Source: Bacteroidota bacterium | Lineage (GTDB): Bacteria > Bacteroidota > Bacteroidia > Bacteroidales > JAAYUG01 | NCBI GenBank assembly: GCA_021812865.1 | Contig: JAKAMP010000055.1 | Coordinates: 1 to 9,912 of the forward strand | Reading direction: 5' to 3' | Length of the DNA: 9,912 nucleotides | Part shown: positions 1 through 6,735 of the stretch, piece by piece | Numbering within the stretch: the stretch's first letter is position 1 | How the letters are laid out: every line of letters begins with the position of its first letter | Program-made: the position numbers and the translations under genes | The notes under the pieces: model-generated | Told to the model about the DNA's origin: nothing | Databases searched by the model: none | The model's input: the letters and a program-made list of their open reading frames with translations, nothing else

Positions 1-50
1 ATTGAAAAGGGCATGGCCAGGGCAAATAAAAGAAAAAATATTTTTTTCAT
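1..50 (-). CDS. Exported protein, N-terminal fragment (signal peptide only)
   Basis: Read on the minus strand from the ATG at 50-48, the sequence gives MKKIFFLLFALAMPFS and then leaves the window. Two lysines followed by a hydrophobic core is a standard Sec signal peptide, so the product is probably exported or periplasmic. The mature part lies outside the window, so no function can be given. The gene is divergent from the large operon that begins at 343. The assignment as a real gene rests on the signal-like composition and position alone. Confidence 0.6.
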   Translation of the reverse strand, partial: MKKIFFLLFALAMPFS

Positions 51-342
51 TTTCAAAACATTAACCAAAATGATACATCCCTAAAAGGTCTGGCGTAAAT
101 TTACAAAATCCCTGCCACAAATTTACTCTGTCCATGCAATCGTGTCATTCATTCGTCCGTTTTCAACAAAAATTAGACAACGACCAAAAGACATAGTCAT
201 AGAAAAGAGAATAAACCCAATCCATGAATTAAAAAATTTTCAAATGCATTGCAATTAATCCATTAGTATGCTCTTCCAGGAGCTTCTGATGAATAAATTG
301 GGATAAATCATTATTTTTACCATTCATTTACGACCCGGGAGC
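51..342. other. AT-rich divergent intergenic spacer
   Basis: This 292-base spacer separates the left-edge minus-strand gene from the plus-strand operon. I see no coding sequence of useful length and no RNA gene. It contains the palindrome GTAAATTTAC at 95-104 and two overlapping palindromes, AATGCATT (243-250) and ATTGCAAT (248-255). No TTTG occurs on the plus strand between about 130 and 342, so there is no canonical TAnnTTTG promoter for the operon. Either the promoter is divergent from consensus or a different sigma factor is used. Confidence 0.5.
118..125 (-). promoter_or_regulatory. Possible -7 element for the left-edge exported gene
   Basis: On the minus strand this reads TAAATTTG, an exact match to the Bacteroidota -7 consensus TAnnTTTG. 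It lies 67 bases upstream of the start codon at 50. No TTG is found at the usual -33 distance; the nearest upstream TTG leaves only 11 bases. A perfect palindrome, GTAAATTTAC, lies between it and the gene at 95-104. The region is AT-rich, so a chance match is quite possible. Confidence 0.25.
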
Positions 343-3300
343 TTGAAAGAATTCTACCCATACATCTTCAGACTGTTGTGGCTAATTGCTTTCTCATGCA
401 TAACGCCATGGGCTGCAGGTCAATTCTACAATGGCCACCAGATGAGCTTCGGCAAAAACAGGGTACAATATAATAATTGGTTCTGGTCGTTCTACCGGTA
501 CGATAAATTCGATATTTATTTCAACGAGAATGGAAAAGAGCTCGCCCTATACACCAACCGGGTTGCCAGTCGTGAGCTGGAAAAAATTGAAAATTTCTTC
601 GACTATAAACTTGACAAGAGGCTTATTTTCCTCGTTTACAACAAGCTGACCGATTTCAGGCAAAGTAATATCGGGCTGGTGAGCGGCAATGATGAAAATA
701 ATATTGGGGGCGTCACTAAAATAGTGAAGAACAAGGTTTTTCTCTATTTTGAAGGCGATCACCGGAGTTACGACATACAGGTGAGGGCAGCTATTACTGA
801 AATCATTCTCAACGAGATGCTTTACGGAACTGACTTTAAGGAGAATGTTACCAATTCCACCCTCATCAATTTGCCTTCCTGGTATAATGCAGGGCTGATT
901 TCCTATGTATCTGACAAATGGGATATCAATATTGAAAACCAGGTGAAGGATGGCATCCTGAGCGGGCGTTTCAAACGATTCAACCAGTTGGAAGGCAATG
1001 ATGCCCTGATTGCCGGACATTCGTTCTGGAAGTTTATTGCCGATGTATATGGAGAATCGGTCATTCCGAACATTGTTTACCTCACCCGAATCCAGAAGAG
1101 CGCCAATAATGGGTTTCTGTATGTACTGGGGTTCAATGTGAAGGAACTCGGAAAGCAATGGATTGAATATTACACTAAGAAGTATTCAGATTCAGCCTTT
1201 TTGAATAATCCGGTAATGCCTGACCATGGAAAGATCCTGAAACGGCCCAAAAAGACGAGGCTGTATTCGCAGATCAGGATCAATCCGGATGGCAAACTTA
1301 TTGCATACACCACAGACGAGGACGGACAATATAAGATATGGCTGTACAATTCTGAAACACTCAAGACCAAACGAATTCTCAAGCGCGAGCATCAGCTGGA
1401 CCAGATTAACGATACCTCCTTTCCTGTATTGGCCTGGAATCCATCGGGCCGTATCCTGGCTTTTTTCACTGAAGAGAAAGGGGGCATAAGGCTTTATTTT
1501 TACAATGTTGCCAGTCGGCAGCTTGAATTCAGAAATTTTCTCTATTTCGAAAAAATCCTTGATTTCTCATTCTCGGATGACGGGTTGAAGTTCGTATTCT
1601 CCGCCGTGCAAAACGGAAGAAGCGATGTTTTCGTCTATACCCTGGCGTCCGGCACTTACGAGCAACTCACCAACGACCTGGCCGATGACCGTGACGCCCA
1701 TTTCATTGATCATTCCACACGGGTAATATTCAGCTCAGACCGCATGTCCGATACCCTGAAAACATACAACCCGGACGACATCCTGGGATCAACCTACGAC
1801 CTGTTCATCTGTGATTACGCTGGAAAGGGCAATACCCTAGTCAACATCACCTCCACACCGTACTTTGATGAATTTGAGCCGTACGAGAATGCCCAGCTCG
1901 AATACCTCTACCTGGGCGATAACAATGGCATCATGAACCGCTACAAAGCCCGTTTCGACAGTACAATCAGCTTTGTGGACACGGCGACCCATTACCGCTA
2001 TTTCAGCCGAACCTCGCCCCTCACCAATTATTCAAGAAATATTCTATCGCAGGATATCAGTCAGAAAAACAAAACCGTGGCAGATATATTCCTGAAAGCC
2101 GGTAAGGAATACTCATTTTACAACCCGCTCAGTACGGAATCACTGAGTGGACCTCTTCCCCAGACTGAATTCAGGAAAGTTCTCACTGCACAAATCAGGA
2201 AGAACGACAGCATTAACCAGATCAAGAAAGAAATTATCTCACTGGATGAAGCCATTAGCCGAACCAACCTGGGCATCAAAATTGATACGAGCTCACTGAA
2301 TTCGCAGATGGTTGATGTGAACAATTATGTTTTCGAAGACGAAAAGCTGAATTATTACAATTCCCTTCTGGCAAACAAGAATATTGAAATCCGGCGGGAT
2401 ACTTCCAATATCAAGCCGGCTGCACAGATCCGCATTTACACTACTTCATTTTATACCAACTATATTGTAAGCCAGGTTGATTTCAGTTTTCTGAATGCCT
2501 CGTACCAGGCCTATACAGGAGGAGCGGTATATTACAATCCCGGCCTCAATATGTTTTTCAAACTGGGCACGAACGATCTGTTTGAGGATTATAAGATTAC
2601 CGGAGGCGTGCGGTTTGCTACGGATTTTGATAGTAATGAATACCTTCTCAGCTTGGAGGATCTGAAAAAAAGGCTCGACAAGCAGATCATCCTGCACCGC
2701 CAGGTCTTCAAAAATACGATTTACGAGCCCAGCAAGCAGTTCGACACCTGGATCAAAACCTATACCCATGAAGCAATGTACGTGCTACGCTGGCCTTTCA
2801 GCCAGGTAAGCGCCGTGAGGGGAACGGCAACGGTCAGGGACGACCATACCGTTTATCTTGCCATTGAACCCAACAGCCTGAATGAGCCGGATGTGCATAA
2901 ACTGTGGGTTGGCGGCAAGGGAGAATATATATTCGACAATACCCGTTTCTTAGGCATAAACCTATACAGGGGAACGCGTGCCAAAATATTCGCCGAATAC
3001 TATAAGCAGGTAAACCGGTCCAAATCCGATCTGTGGGTACTGGGGGTGGATTACAGGCATTATACCCGGCTGAGCCGTACCTTTATCCTGGCCAACCGGT
3101 TTGCAGCCAGTACCTCGTTTGGTCACAGTCCACTGATTTACTATCTCGGCAGCGTGGACAACTGGATGAATATTTTTCCGAACAAGACCCCTACCTTCGA
3201 TTCCTCGGTGCCGGTTGACCAGAAAAAGAATTATGCCTACCAGACCCTGGCCACCGATATGCGCGGATTTACCCAGAATATCCGTAACGGGAACAATTTC

Positions 3301-3651
3301 GCCCTGATCAACAACGAGCTGCGTTTCCCGGCGATACGGTATTTTGCCAACCGGCCCCTGAGCAACAACTTCCTGAACAACTTCCAGATTGTGGGCTTTT
3401 TCGATATCGGCAGCGCGTGGACCGGCCTTACACCCTGGTCGGGCAAAAATGCGTACGATAAACAGTCCGTTTCCCAGGGAGCCGTCACGGTAACCGTTGA
3501 CTCAAACCGCGATCCGGTGGTAGCCGGTTATGGTTTCGGCCTACGATCCATGCTGCTGGGCTATTTTGTCCGGGTGGACTGGGCATGGGGAATTGAAAAC
3601 CACACCATTCTTCCCCGGATATTTTACCTGTCGCTCAACCTAGACTTCTAA
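343..3651 (+). CDS. TolB-like propeller / Omp85-like barrel fusion with degenerate peptidase-MA domain
   Basis: An exported 1102-residue protein, predicted to sit in the outer membrane. Residues 1-26 are a signal peptide. Residues ~55-280 resemble the peptidase-MA (gluzincin) fold: the LPSW..AGL..Y segment at 177-188 matches the usual lPxWlsEGlAeY. The zinc ligands are missing: HExxH is replaced by TEIIL (152-156) and the third-ligand Glu by Ala183. Residues ~305-535 contain TolB/PD40-type blades (INPDGKLIAYTT, WNPSGRILAFFT, FSDDGLKFVFSA). A charged, possibly helical linker spans ~605-690. Residues ~700-1102 look like an Omp85-type barrel, with MRGF at 973-976, an ELRFP strand, GFFDIGSAW (1018-1026) and a terminal Phe typical of BAM-inserted barrels. 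The start is TTG at 343; an in-frame stop at 304-306 and no ATG between support it. Such proteins tend to be auto-annotated as TolB, but a separate Tol role is not shown. First gene of an apparent three-gene operon; substrate unknown. Confidence 0.85.
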   Translation: MKEFYPYIFRLLWLIAFSCITPWAAGQFYNGHQMSFGKNRVQYNNWFWSFYRYDKFDIYFNENGKELALYTNRVASRELEKIENFFDYKLDKRLIFLVYNKLTDFRQSNIGLVSGNDENNIGGVTKIVKNKVFLYFEGDHRSYDIQVRAAITEIILNEMLYGTDFKENVTNSTLINLPSWYNAGLISYVSDKWDINIENQVKDGILSGRFKRFNQLEGNDALIAGHSFWKFIADVYGESVIPNIVYLTRIQKSANNGFLYVLGFNVKELGKQWIEYYTKKYSDSAFLNNPVMPDHGKILKRPKKTRLYSQIRINPDGKLIAYTTDEDGQYKIWLYNSETLKTKRILKREHQLDQINDTSFPVLAWNPSGRILAFFTEEKGGIRLYFYNVASRQLEFRNFLYFEKILDFSFSDDGLKFVFSAVQNGRSDVFVYTLASGTYEQLTNDLADDRDAHFIDHSTRVIFSSDRMSDTLKTYNPDDILGSTYDLFICDYAGKGNTLVNITSTPYFDEFEPYENAQLEYLYLGDNNGIMNRYKARFDSTISFVDTATHYRYFSRTSPLTNYSRNILSQDISQKNKTVADIFLKAGKEYSFYNPLSTESLSGPLPQTEFRKVLTAQIRKNDSINQIKKEIISLDEAISRTNLGIKIDTSSLNSQMVDVNNYVFEDEKLNYYNSLLANKNIEIRRDTSNIKPAAQIRIYTTSFYTNYIVSQVDFSFLNASYQAYTGGAVYYNPGLNMFFKLGTNDLFEDYKITGGVRFATDFDSNEYLLSLEDLKKRLDKQIILHRQVFKNTIYEPSKQFDTWIKTYTHEAMYVLRWPFSQVSAVRGTATVRDDHTVYLAIEPNSLNEPDVHKLWVGGKGEYIFDNTRFLGINLYRGTRAKIFAEYYKQVNRSKSDLWVLGVDYRHYTRLSRTFILANRFAASTSFGHSPLIYYLGSVDNWMNIFPNKTPTFDSSVPVDQKKNYAYQTLATDMRGFTQNIRNGNNFALINNELRFPAIRYFANRPLSNNFLNNFQIVGFFDIGSAWTGLTPWSGKNAYDKQSVSQGAVTVTVDSNRDPVVAGYGFGLRSMLLGYFVRVDWAWGIENHTILPRIFYLSLNLDF

Positions 3652-3661
3652 TCCCATCGAA

Positions 3662-4033
3662 ATGACACTATACGAAATTGTTGTTTTGCTGATCACCGGG
3701 CTCCTGGCTGGGTTATTGTCGGGAACGCTGGGTGTAGGCGGCGGCATCGTGATCATTCCGAGCCTGGTGTTTTTGCTGGGAGTCAGCCAGTACCAGGCCC
3801 AGGGCACCTCGCTCATGGTTTTCACCCTGCCGGTTTTTCTGCTGGCTGTAATCAATTATGCGCGCCAGGGACAGGTGAATTACCGGTATGCCATGGTCCT
3901 CGTCATCGCCTTCATTGCAGGTTCCTATTACGGTTCGAAAATCGCCCTGCAACTTCCTTCGGCAACCCTGACCCGGATTTTCGGCATCCTGCTTATCACC
4001 ATGGGGATCCGTATGGTCCTTATCAAACAATAA
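3662..4033 (+). CDS. Half-length TauE/SafE-family membrane protein
   Basis: A 123-residue hydrophobic protein with about four membrane segments (roughly residues 5-22, 28-42, 50-66 and 76-95) plus a hydrophobic C-terminus at 103-121. The motif GVGGGIVIIP at 24-33 and the later QGTS at 47-50 are hallmarks of the TauE/SafE family, whose members move sulfite, sulfoacetate or other organic anions across the inner membrane. Typical members have about 250 residues built from two related halves; this one matches only the N-terminal half and has a clean stop, so it may work as a homodimer. It begins 10 bases after the stop of the large outer-membrane gene and ends 6 bases before the amidohydrolase, so all three are probably co-transcribed. 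Substrate cannot be told from sequence. Confidence 0.85.
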   Translation: MTLYEIVVLLITGLLAGLLSGTLGVGGGIVIIPSLVFLLGVSQYQAQGTSLMVFTLPVFLLAVINYARQGQVNYRYAMVLVIAFIAGSYYGSKIALQLPSATLTRIFGILLITMGIRMVLIKQ

Positions 4034-4039
4034 CTGCAT

Positions 4040-5236
4040 ATGGAACCAAAAGAACGCATTTCCCGACTTTCAGAAAAGTTTTTCTCCGACATACGAGAGG
4101 TACGCCGGCACCTTCATCAGCATCCTGAATTGTCGTTTGCCGAAAACCAGACCACGGATTTCATTGCTTTACAACTGGAAAAGCTTGGCGTAAGTTACAG
4201 GAGGGGATTTGTGAAAACGGGTATCGTTGCTACCTTGGGGAAGAGCCAGCCGGGGAAACCCTGTATTGCCCTCCGTGCTGACATGGATGCCCTGCCCATT
4301 GAAGAGAAGAATGCCGTACCCTACAGGTCGGTGAACCAGGGTGTAATGCATGCCTGCGGTCACGATATGCACATGTCGGTTTTGCTGGGATGTATCCGCA
4401 TCCTGAAAGAAATGGAAGAAGAACTGAAAGGCAAAATATACTTCATTTTCCAGCCGGGGGAGGAGTTGCTGCCAGGTGGTGCAAAGCTCATGCTGGAGGA
4501 AAATATTTTTGACGATGCGCAACCTATGGCCGTGCTGGGCCTGCATGTACTCCCCTCGCTGGAGTCAGGAAAAACAGGATTCAGACCCGGTATCTATATG
4601 GCATCAACCGATGAACTGTATCTCACCGTTAAAGGCAAAGGCGGACACGGGGCCATGCCCCAGGACATAGTCGATCCGGTATTGATCGCCTCCCATATTG
4701 TGGTTGCCCTGCAGCAGATAATCAGTCGAAAAGCCAATCCCACTATGCCCTCAGTGCTCACCATCGGCAAGTTTATCGCCAATGGCGCTACCAATGTGGT
4801 ACCCGACGAGGTGAAAATGGAAGGAACATTCCGCACACTCGACGAGACCTGGCGGGCATCTGCACACAACATGATGAAGAAAATGGTAGAAAACCTGGCT
4901 GAAAGTATGGGTGGAAGCTGTGAATTCATCATAAAGAAAGGATATCCTGTACTTAAAAATGATCCCTCCCTTACCCTGAAAGCCAGTGAGCTCGCTGCGC
5001 AATATCTTGGAAGGCAGAATGTTACAGAACTCGATATACGAATGACCTCCGAAGATTTTGCCTATTTTTCTGAGAGATACCCGTCAGTTTTTTTCCGGCT
5101 GGGTGTAAAAAACGAAGAAAAACATATCACCTCGGCCCTTCATTCAGCCACTTTCGACGCTGATGAAAATGCCCTGCAAACCGGCATGGGAACCATGGCC
5201 TATCTGGCTTATTCCATTTTAAGGAGCATGTCATAA
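4040..5236 (+). CDS. M20D-family metallo-amidohydrolase (N-acyl amino acid / hippurate hydrolase-like)
   Basis: A 398-residue, probably cytoplasmic enzyme (no signal peptide) expected to cleave an amide bond of N-acylated amino acids or related conjugates. All hallmarks of peptidase family M20D are present: HQHPELSF (26-33), ALRADMDALPIEE (77-89), the metal-binding CGHD (Cys106, His108), PGEE (139-142, general base Glu141 and ligand Glu142), His169 in GLHV, and C-terminal His368 in HSATF. The lid or dimerisation domain lies at about 190-300, starting near GKGGHGAMP. MTSEDFAYF (335-343) is also typical. Length and start are normal for the family. It is the last gene of the apparent operon, 6 bases after the TauE-like gene. 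Substrate is unassigned: relatives act on hippurate, N-acetyl amino acids, IAA-amino acids or N-acetyl-diaminopimelate. Confidence 0.92.
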   Translation: MEPKERISRLSEKFFSDIREVRRHLHQHPELSFAENQTTDFIALQLEKLGVSYRRGFVKTGIVATLGKSQPGKPCIALRADMDALPIEEKNAVPYRSVNQGVMHACGHDMHMSVLLGCIRILKEMEEELKGKIYFIFQPGEELLPGGAKLMLEENIFDDAQPMAVLGLHVLPSLESGKTGFRPGIYMASTDELYLTVKGKGGHGAMPQDIVDPVLIASHIVVALQQIISRKANPTMPSVLTIGKFIANGATNVVPDEVKMEGTFRTLDETWRASAHNMMKKMVENLAESMGGSCEFIIKKGYPVLKNDPSLTLKASELAAQYLGRQNVTELDIRMTSEDFAYFSERYPSVFFRLGVKNEEKHITSALHSATFDADENALQTGMGTMAYLAYSILRSMS

Positions 5237-5264
5237 AATATTTTAAAAAAATCCGGTCATTTTT

Positions 5265-5292
5265 TTTGAATTTCTCAAATTGATTACTTTTG
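5265..5292 (+). promoter_or_regulatory. Promoter of the ferredoxin gene
   Basis: A TTTG at 5265-5268 (-33-like element) and TACTTTTG at 5285-5292 (exact match to the Bacteroidota -7 consensus TAnnTTTG) are separated by 16 bases. Transcription would begin a few bases downstream, giving a leader of roughly 20 bases before the ATG at 5317. The same arrangement with the same spacing occurs before the Crp/Fnr-type gene at 8429-8456. There is no clear terminator after the preceding amidohydrolase gene, so read-through from upstream could add to expression. Confidence 0.65.
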
Positions 5293-5316
5293 TAGCGTTA
5301 ACTAAAATTATTCGAA

Positions 5317-5484
5317 ATGGCTCACCAAATTTCTGAAGATTGTACCGCATGTGGTACCTGTATTGATGAATGTCCAGTGGAAGCGATCTCCGCCGGCGAC
5401 ATTTACAAAATTGATCCAGAAGTATGTACCGATTGTGGTGCCTGCGCGGATGTTTGCCCTGTAGAAGCGATTCATCCTGCCTGA
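5317..5484 (+). CDS. 2[4Fe-4S] ferredoxin (clostridial type), 55 residues
   Basis: A small cytoplasmic electron carrier, complete from ATG to TGA. It has two CxxCxxCxxxCP cluster motifs: Cys9, 12, 15, 19 and Cys37, 40, 43, 47. In the known pattern of this family the first three cysteines of one motif and the last of the other bind each [4Fe-4S] cluster. The two halves are clear internal repeats, each ending in CPVEAI. About 55 residues is the usual length. The natural partners are low-potential enzymes such as pyruvate:ferredoxin oxidoreductase, hydrogenase or Rnf, none of which is in this window. The gene stands alone, with its own promoter at 5265-5292 and a strong terminator at 5501-5530, which suggests independent and probably high expression. 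Confidence 0.96.
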   Translation: MAHQISEDCTACGTCIDECPVEAISAGDIYKIDPEVCTDCGACADVCPVEAIHPA

Positions 5485-5500
5485 TTGGAATAAATTAACA

Positions 5501-5530
5501 AAGGCTGCTCAAACCGGGCAGCCTTTTTTT
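5501..5530 (+). terminator. Intrinsic terminator after the ferredoxin gene
   Basis: A perfect 8-bp stem, AAGGCTGC (5501-5508) with GCAGCCTT (5518-5525), encloses a 9-base loop. It overlaps and is followed by a run of seven T (5524-5530). It starts 16 bases after the ferredoxin stop codon. On the opposite strand the hairpin is followed only by a broken T tract (TTTGTTAATTT), so it could weakly serve the convergent gldB-like gene as well. Confidence 0.88.
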
Positions 5531-5567
5531 ATTGATTTCACTGTACTATCCGATTTCAACGGCAATA

Positions 5568-6584
5568 TCAGGGATCATATCTCGATTCCTGCAGAATCTT
5601 CATATAATCCTGCTCCGCCATTAGCATGGCCGGCGTTACAGCAGGGTTTTTCTCCAGGTAGCGACTCACCAAGCGCCATCCAATCCATACTCCTGCCCGC
5701 CCGGGAGAATAGCGTTCAAACGCCTTGGTGTAGGGCGATTCCTCAATAAATTTCCGAATCTCAAACTGGTCGGTTTTGAAGAGCAACTTGTTTTCCACAA
5801 GATAAGTCCACATGCCCCCTTCGTTTTTCAGGCACCACTTCATCTGTTCCGGACTGTATCCCAGCAGGAGAGTGTCGGGCAGTTGCGGCATCAGATCATG
5901 CAAAACACACAGCACTTTGCCATTGTATATCATCTCATCGAGCAAAGTACGCAGGGAATCGGGTTTGGGAAACTCGGTCATAAGCCAACCTTTCATGGCA
6001 TCCGATGCCATCATCTCCTTTTCCATATTGAACTTGAGATATTGCGGAAGTGGAGGATTCAATTCATTATAAATTGCATTGTTCCTGCCCAGGTATTTTT
6101 CCAGCGCAATGGCAAGAATATTGTCCGAAGTGGCAATGCTCTGGCTGAATCCTCCAACGAAAGTATATACATGGGGAATCCCTTTGCCCGGAAAGTAATA
6201 TGCATAATACCGGAAAGCCCCATCCAGCTGACGATTCAAAAAATCAACCTCCGGGTACTCATTCATACAGCTGGTATACAGTCTGTTAACCGAATAATCG
6301 GTGAGATATTTTTTGAGAAGTTCGGGAAAATCCGGTTCGTTAACTCTGCCAACCTGAATGATCCGGTTTGAAAAAAGATCCATAAAAGAGCCGTACTTTT
6401 TCTCCAGCTCGGGTATCTGCTGCGGCAGACTGTCGAGATTCAGTCCGAACAAATCCTTTTCAAACCGTTGAACCTGCACATTCACATGAATACCCGACAC
6501 ATCGGGAGCCTTTTTCTTCGTCTGGCAACCTGAAAAAACTGCCACGACAGAAAGAACAATCAGAACCTGGAGAGCATTCTTCAT
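5568..6584 (-). CDS. gldB: GldB-family lipoprotein
   Basis: A 338-residue predicted lipoprotein. The N-terminus has a short basic start, a hydrophobic core and a lipobox FSGC with Cys20 as the lipidation site, followed by QTKKK, so it should be membrane-anchored on the periplasmic side. The body resembles gliding motility lipoprotein GldB: the early FEKDLF and KKYGSFMDLFSNRI segments, a central IALEKYLG, and the late SPGRAGVWIGWRLVSRYLEKNP-type region. GldB is needed for gliding in Flavobacterium johnsoniae, but homologues also occur in non-gliding Bacteroidota, so motility is not implied. I chose the ATG at 6584: an ATG at 6635 in the same frame lies upstream of the predicted promoter (6606-6613) and would bury the signal peptide behind 17 residues. 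It diverges from nadE. No gldC-like gene follows; the ferredoxin gene lies there on the opposite strand. Confidence 0.78.
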   Translation of the reverse strand: MKNALQVLIVLSVVAVFSGCQTKKKAPDVSGIHVNVQVQRFEKDLFGLNLDSLPQQIPELEKKYGSFMDLFSNRIIQVGRVNEPDFPELLKKYLTDYSVNRLYTSCMNEYPEVDFLNRQLDGAFRYYAYYFPGKGIPHVYTFVGGFSQSIATSDNILAIALEKYLGRNNAIYNELNPPLPQYLKFNMEKEMMASDAMKGWLMTEFPKPDSLRTLLDEMIYNGKVLCVLHDLMPQLPDTLLLGYSPEQMKWCLKNEGGMWTYLVENKLLFKTDQFEIRKFIEESPYTKAFERYSPGRAGVWIGWRLVSRYLEKNPAVTPAMLMAEQDYMKILQESRYDP

Positions 6585-6605
6585 TCCATTTGCTTTATAA
6601 CTATG

Positions 6606-6613
6606 CAAAAGTA
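6606..6613 (-). promoter_or_regulatory. -7 element of the gldB-like gene
   Basis: On the minus strand this reads TACTTTTG, an exact TAnnTTTG match and identical to the -7 octamers before the ferredoxin and Crp/Fnr-type genes. It ends 21 bases before the ATG at 6584, the same distance as in the other two cases. No clear TTG lies at -33; the sequence there is GGAA. Its position inside the longer reading frame argues that translation starts at 6584, not 6635. Confidence 0.5.
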
Positions 6614-6633
6614 TCATTGCCTGTGAAATTTCC

Positions 6634-6651
6634 ATGCATTTTGTCGTGCAT
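6634..6651. promoter_or_regulatory. Inverted repeat in the gldB-nadE divergent spacer (possible operator)
   Basis: ATGCA (6634-6638) and TGCAT (6647-6651) form a 5-bp inverted repeat with an 8-base gap, just upstream of the gldB -7 element and within the 151-base spacer between the divergent genes. The location fits a regulator site, but the arms are short and could arise by chance. No regulator can be named. Confidence 0.2.
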
Positions 6652-6708
6652 CTTACGATTGTTGGTGAAATTTGAGGGATTCCGGGAATAGGGATGGATT
6701 ATTTCTAT

Positions 6709-6716
6709 TATCTTCG
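6709..6716 (+). promoter_or_regulatory. Weak candidate -7 element for nadE
   Basis: TATCTTCG matches TAnnTTTG at all but one constrained position and ends 19 bases before the nadE ATG, a spacing like that of the other promoters here. No TTG is found at the expected upstream distance, so this is only a candidate. Confidence 0.25.
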
Positions 6717-6735
6717 GTAAAAATTACGCATCTTC

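Noticed and set aside
547..1158. Minus-strand open frame of 203 codons
   Set aside because: It lies wholly inside the large propeller/barrel gene on the other strand and shows no domain or signal features; the plus-strand frame has clear family motifs.
5231..5268. A/T runs after the amidohydrolase gene considered as a terminator
   Set aside because: AAAATATTTT is a weak AT-only palindrome with no GC stem; the T run belongs to the ferredoxin promoter region.
5317..5484. The two halves of the ferredoxin gene considered as a DNA repeat element
   Set aside because: The similarity reflects the ancient internal duplication of the protein family and is normal for it.
6585..6635. Upstream ATG at 6635 as the start of the gldB-like protein
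   Set aside because: The longer start lies upstream of the likely promoter and puts 17 residues before a normal lipoprotein signal peptide.
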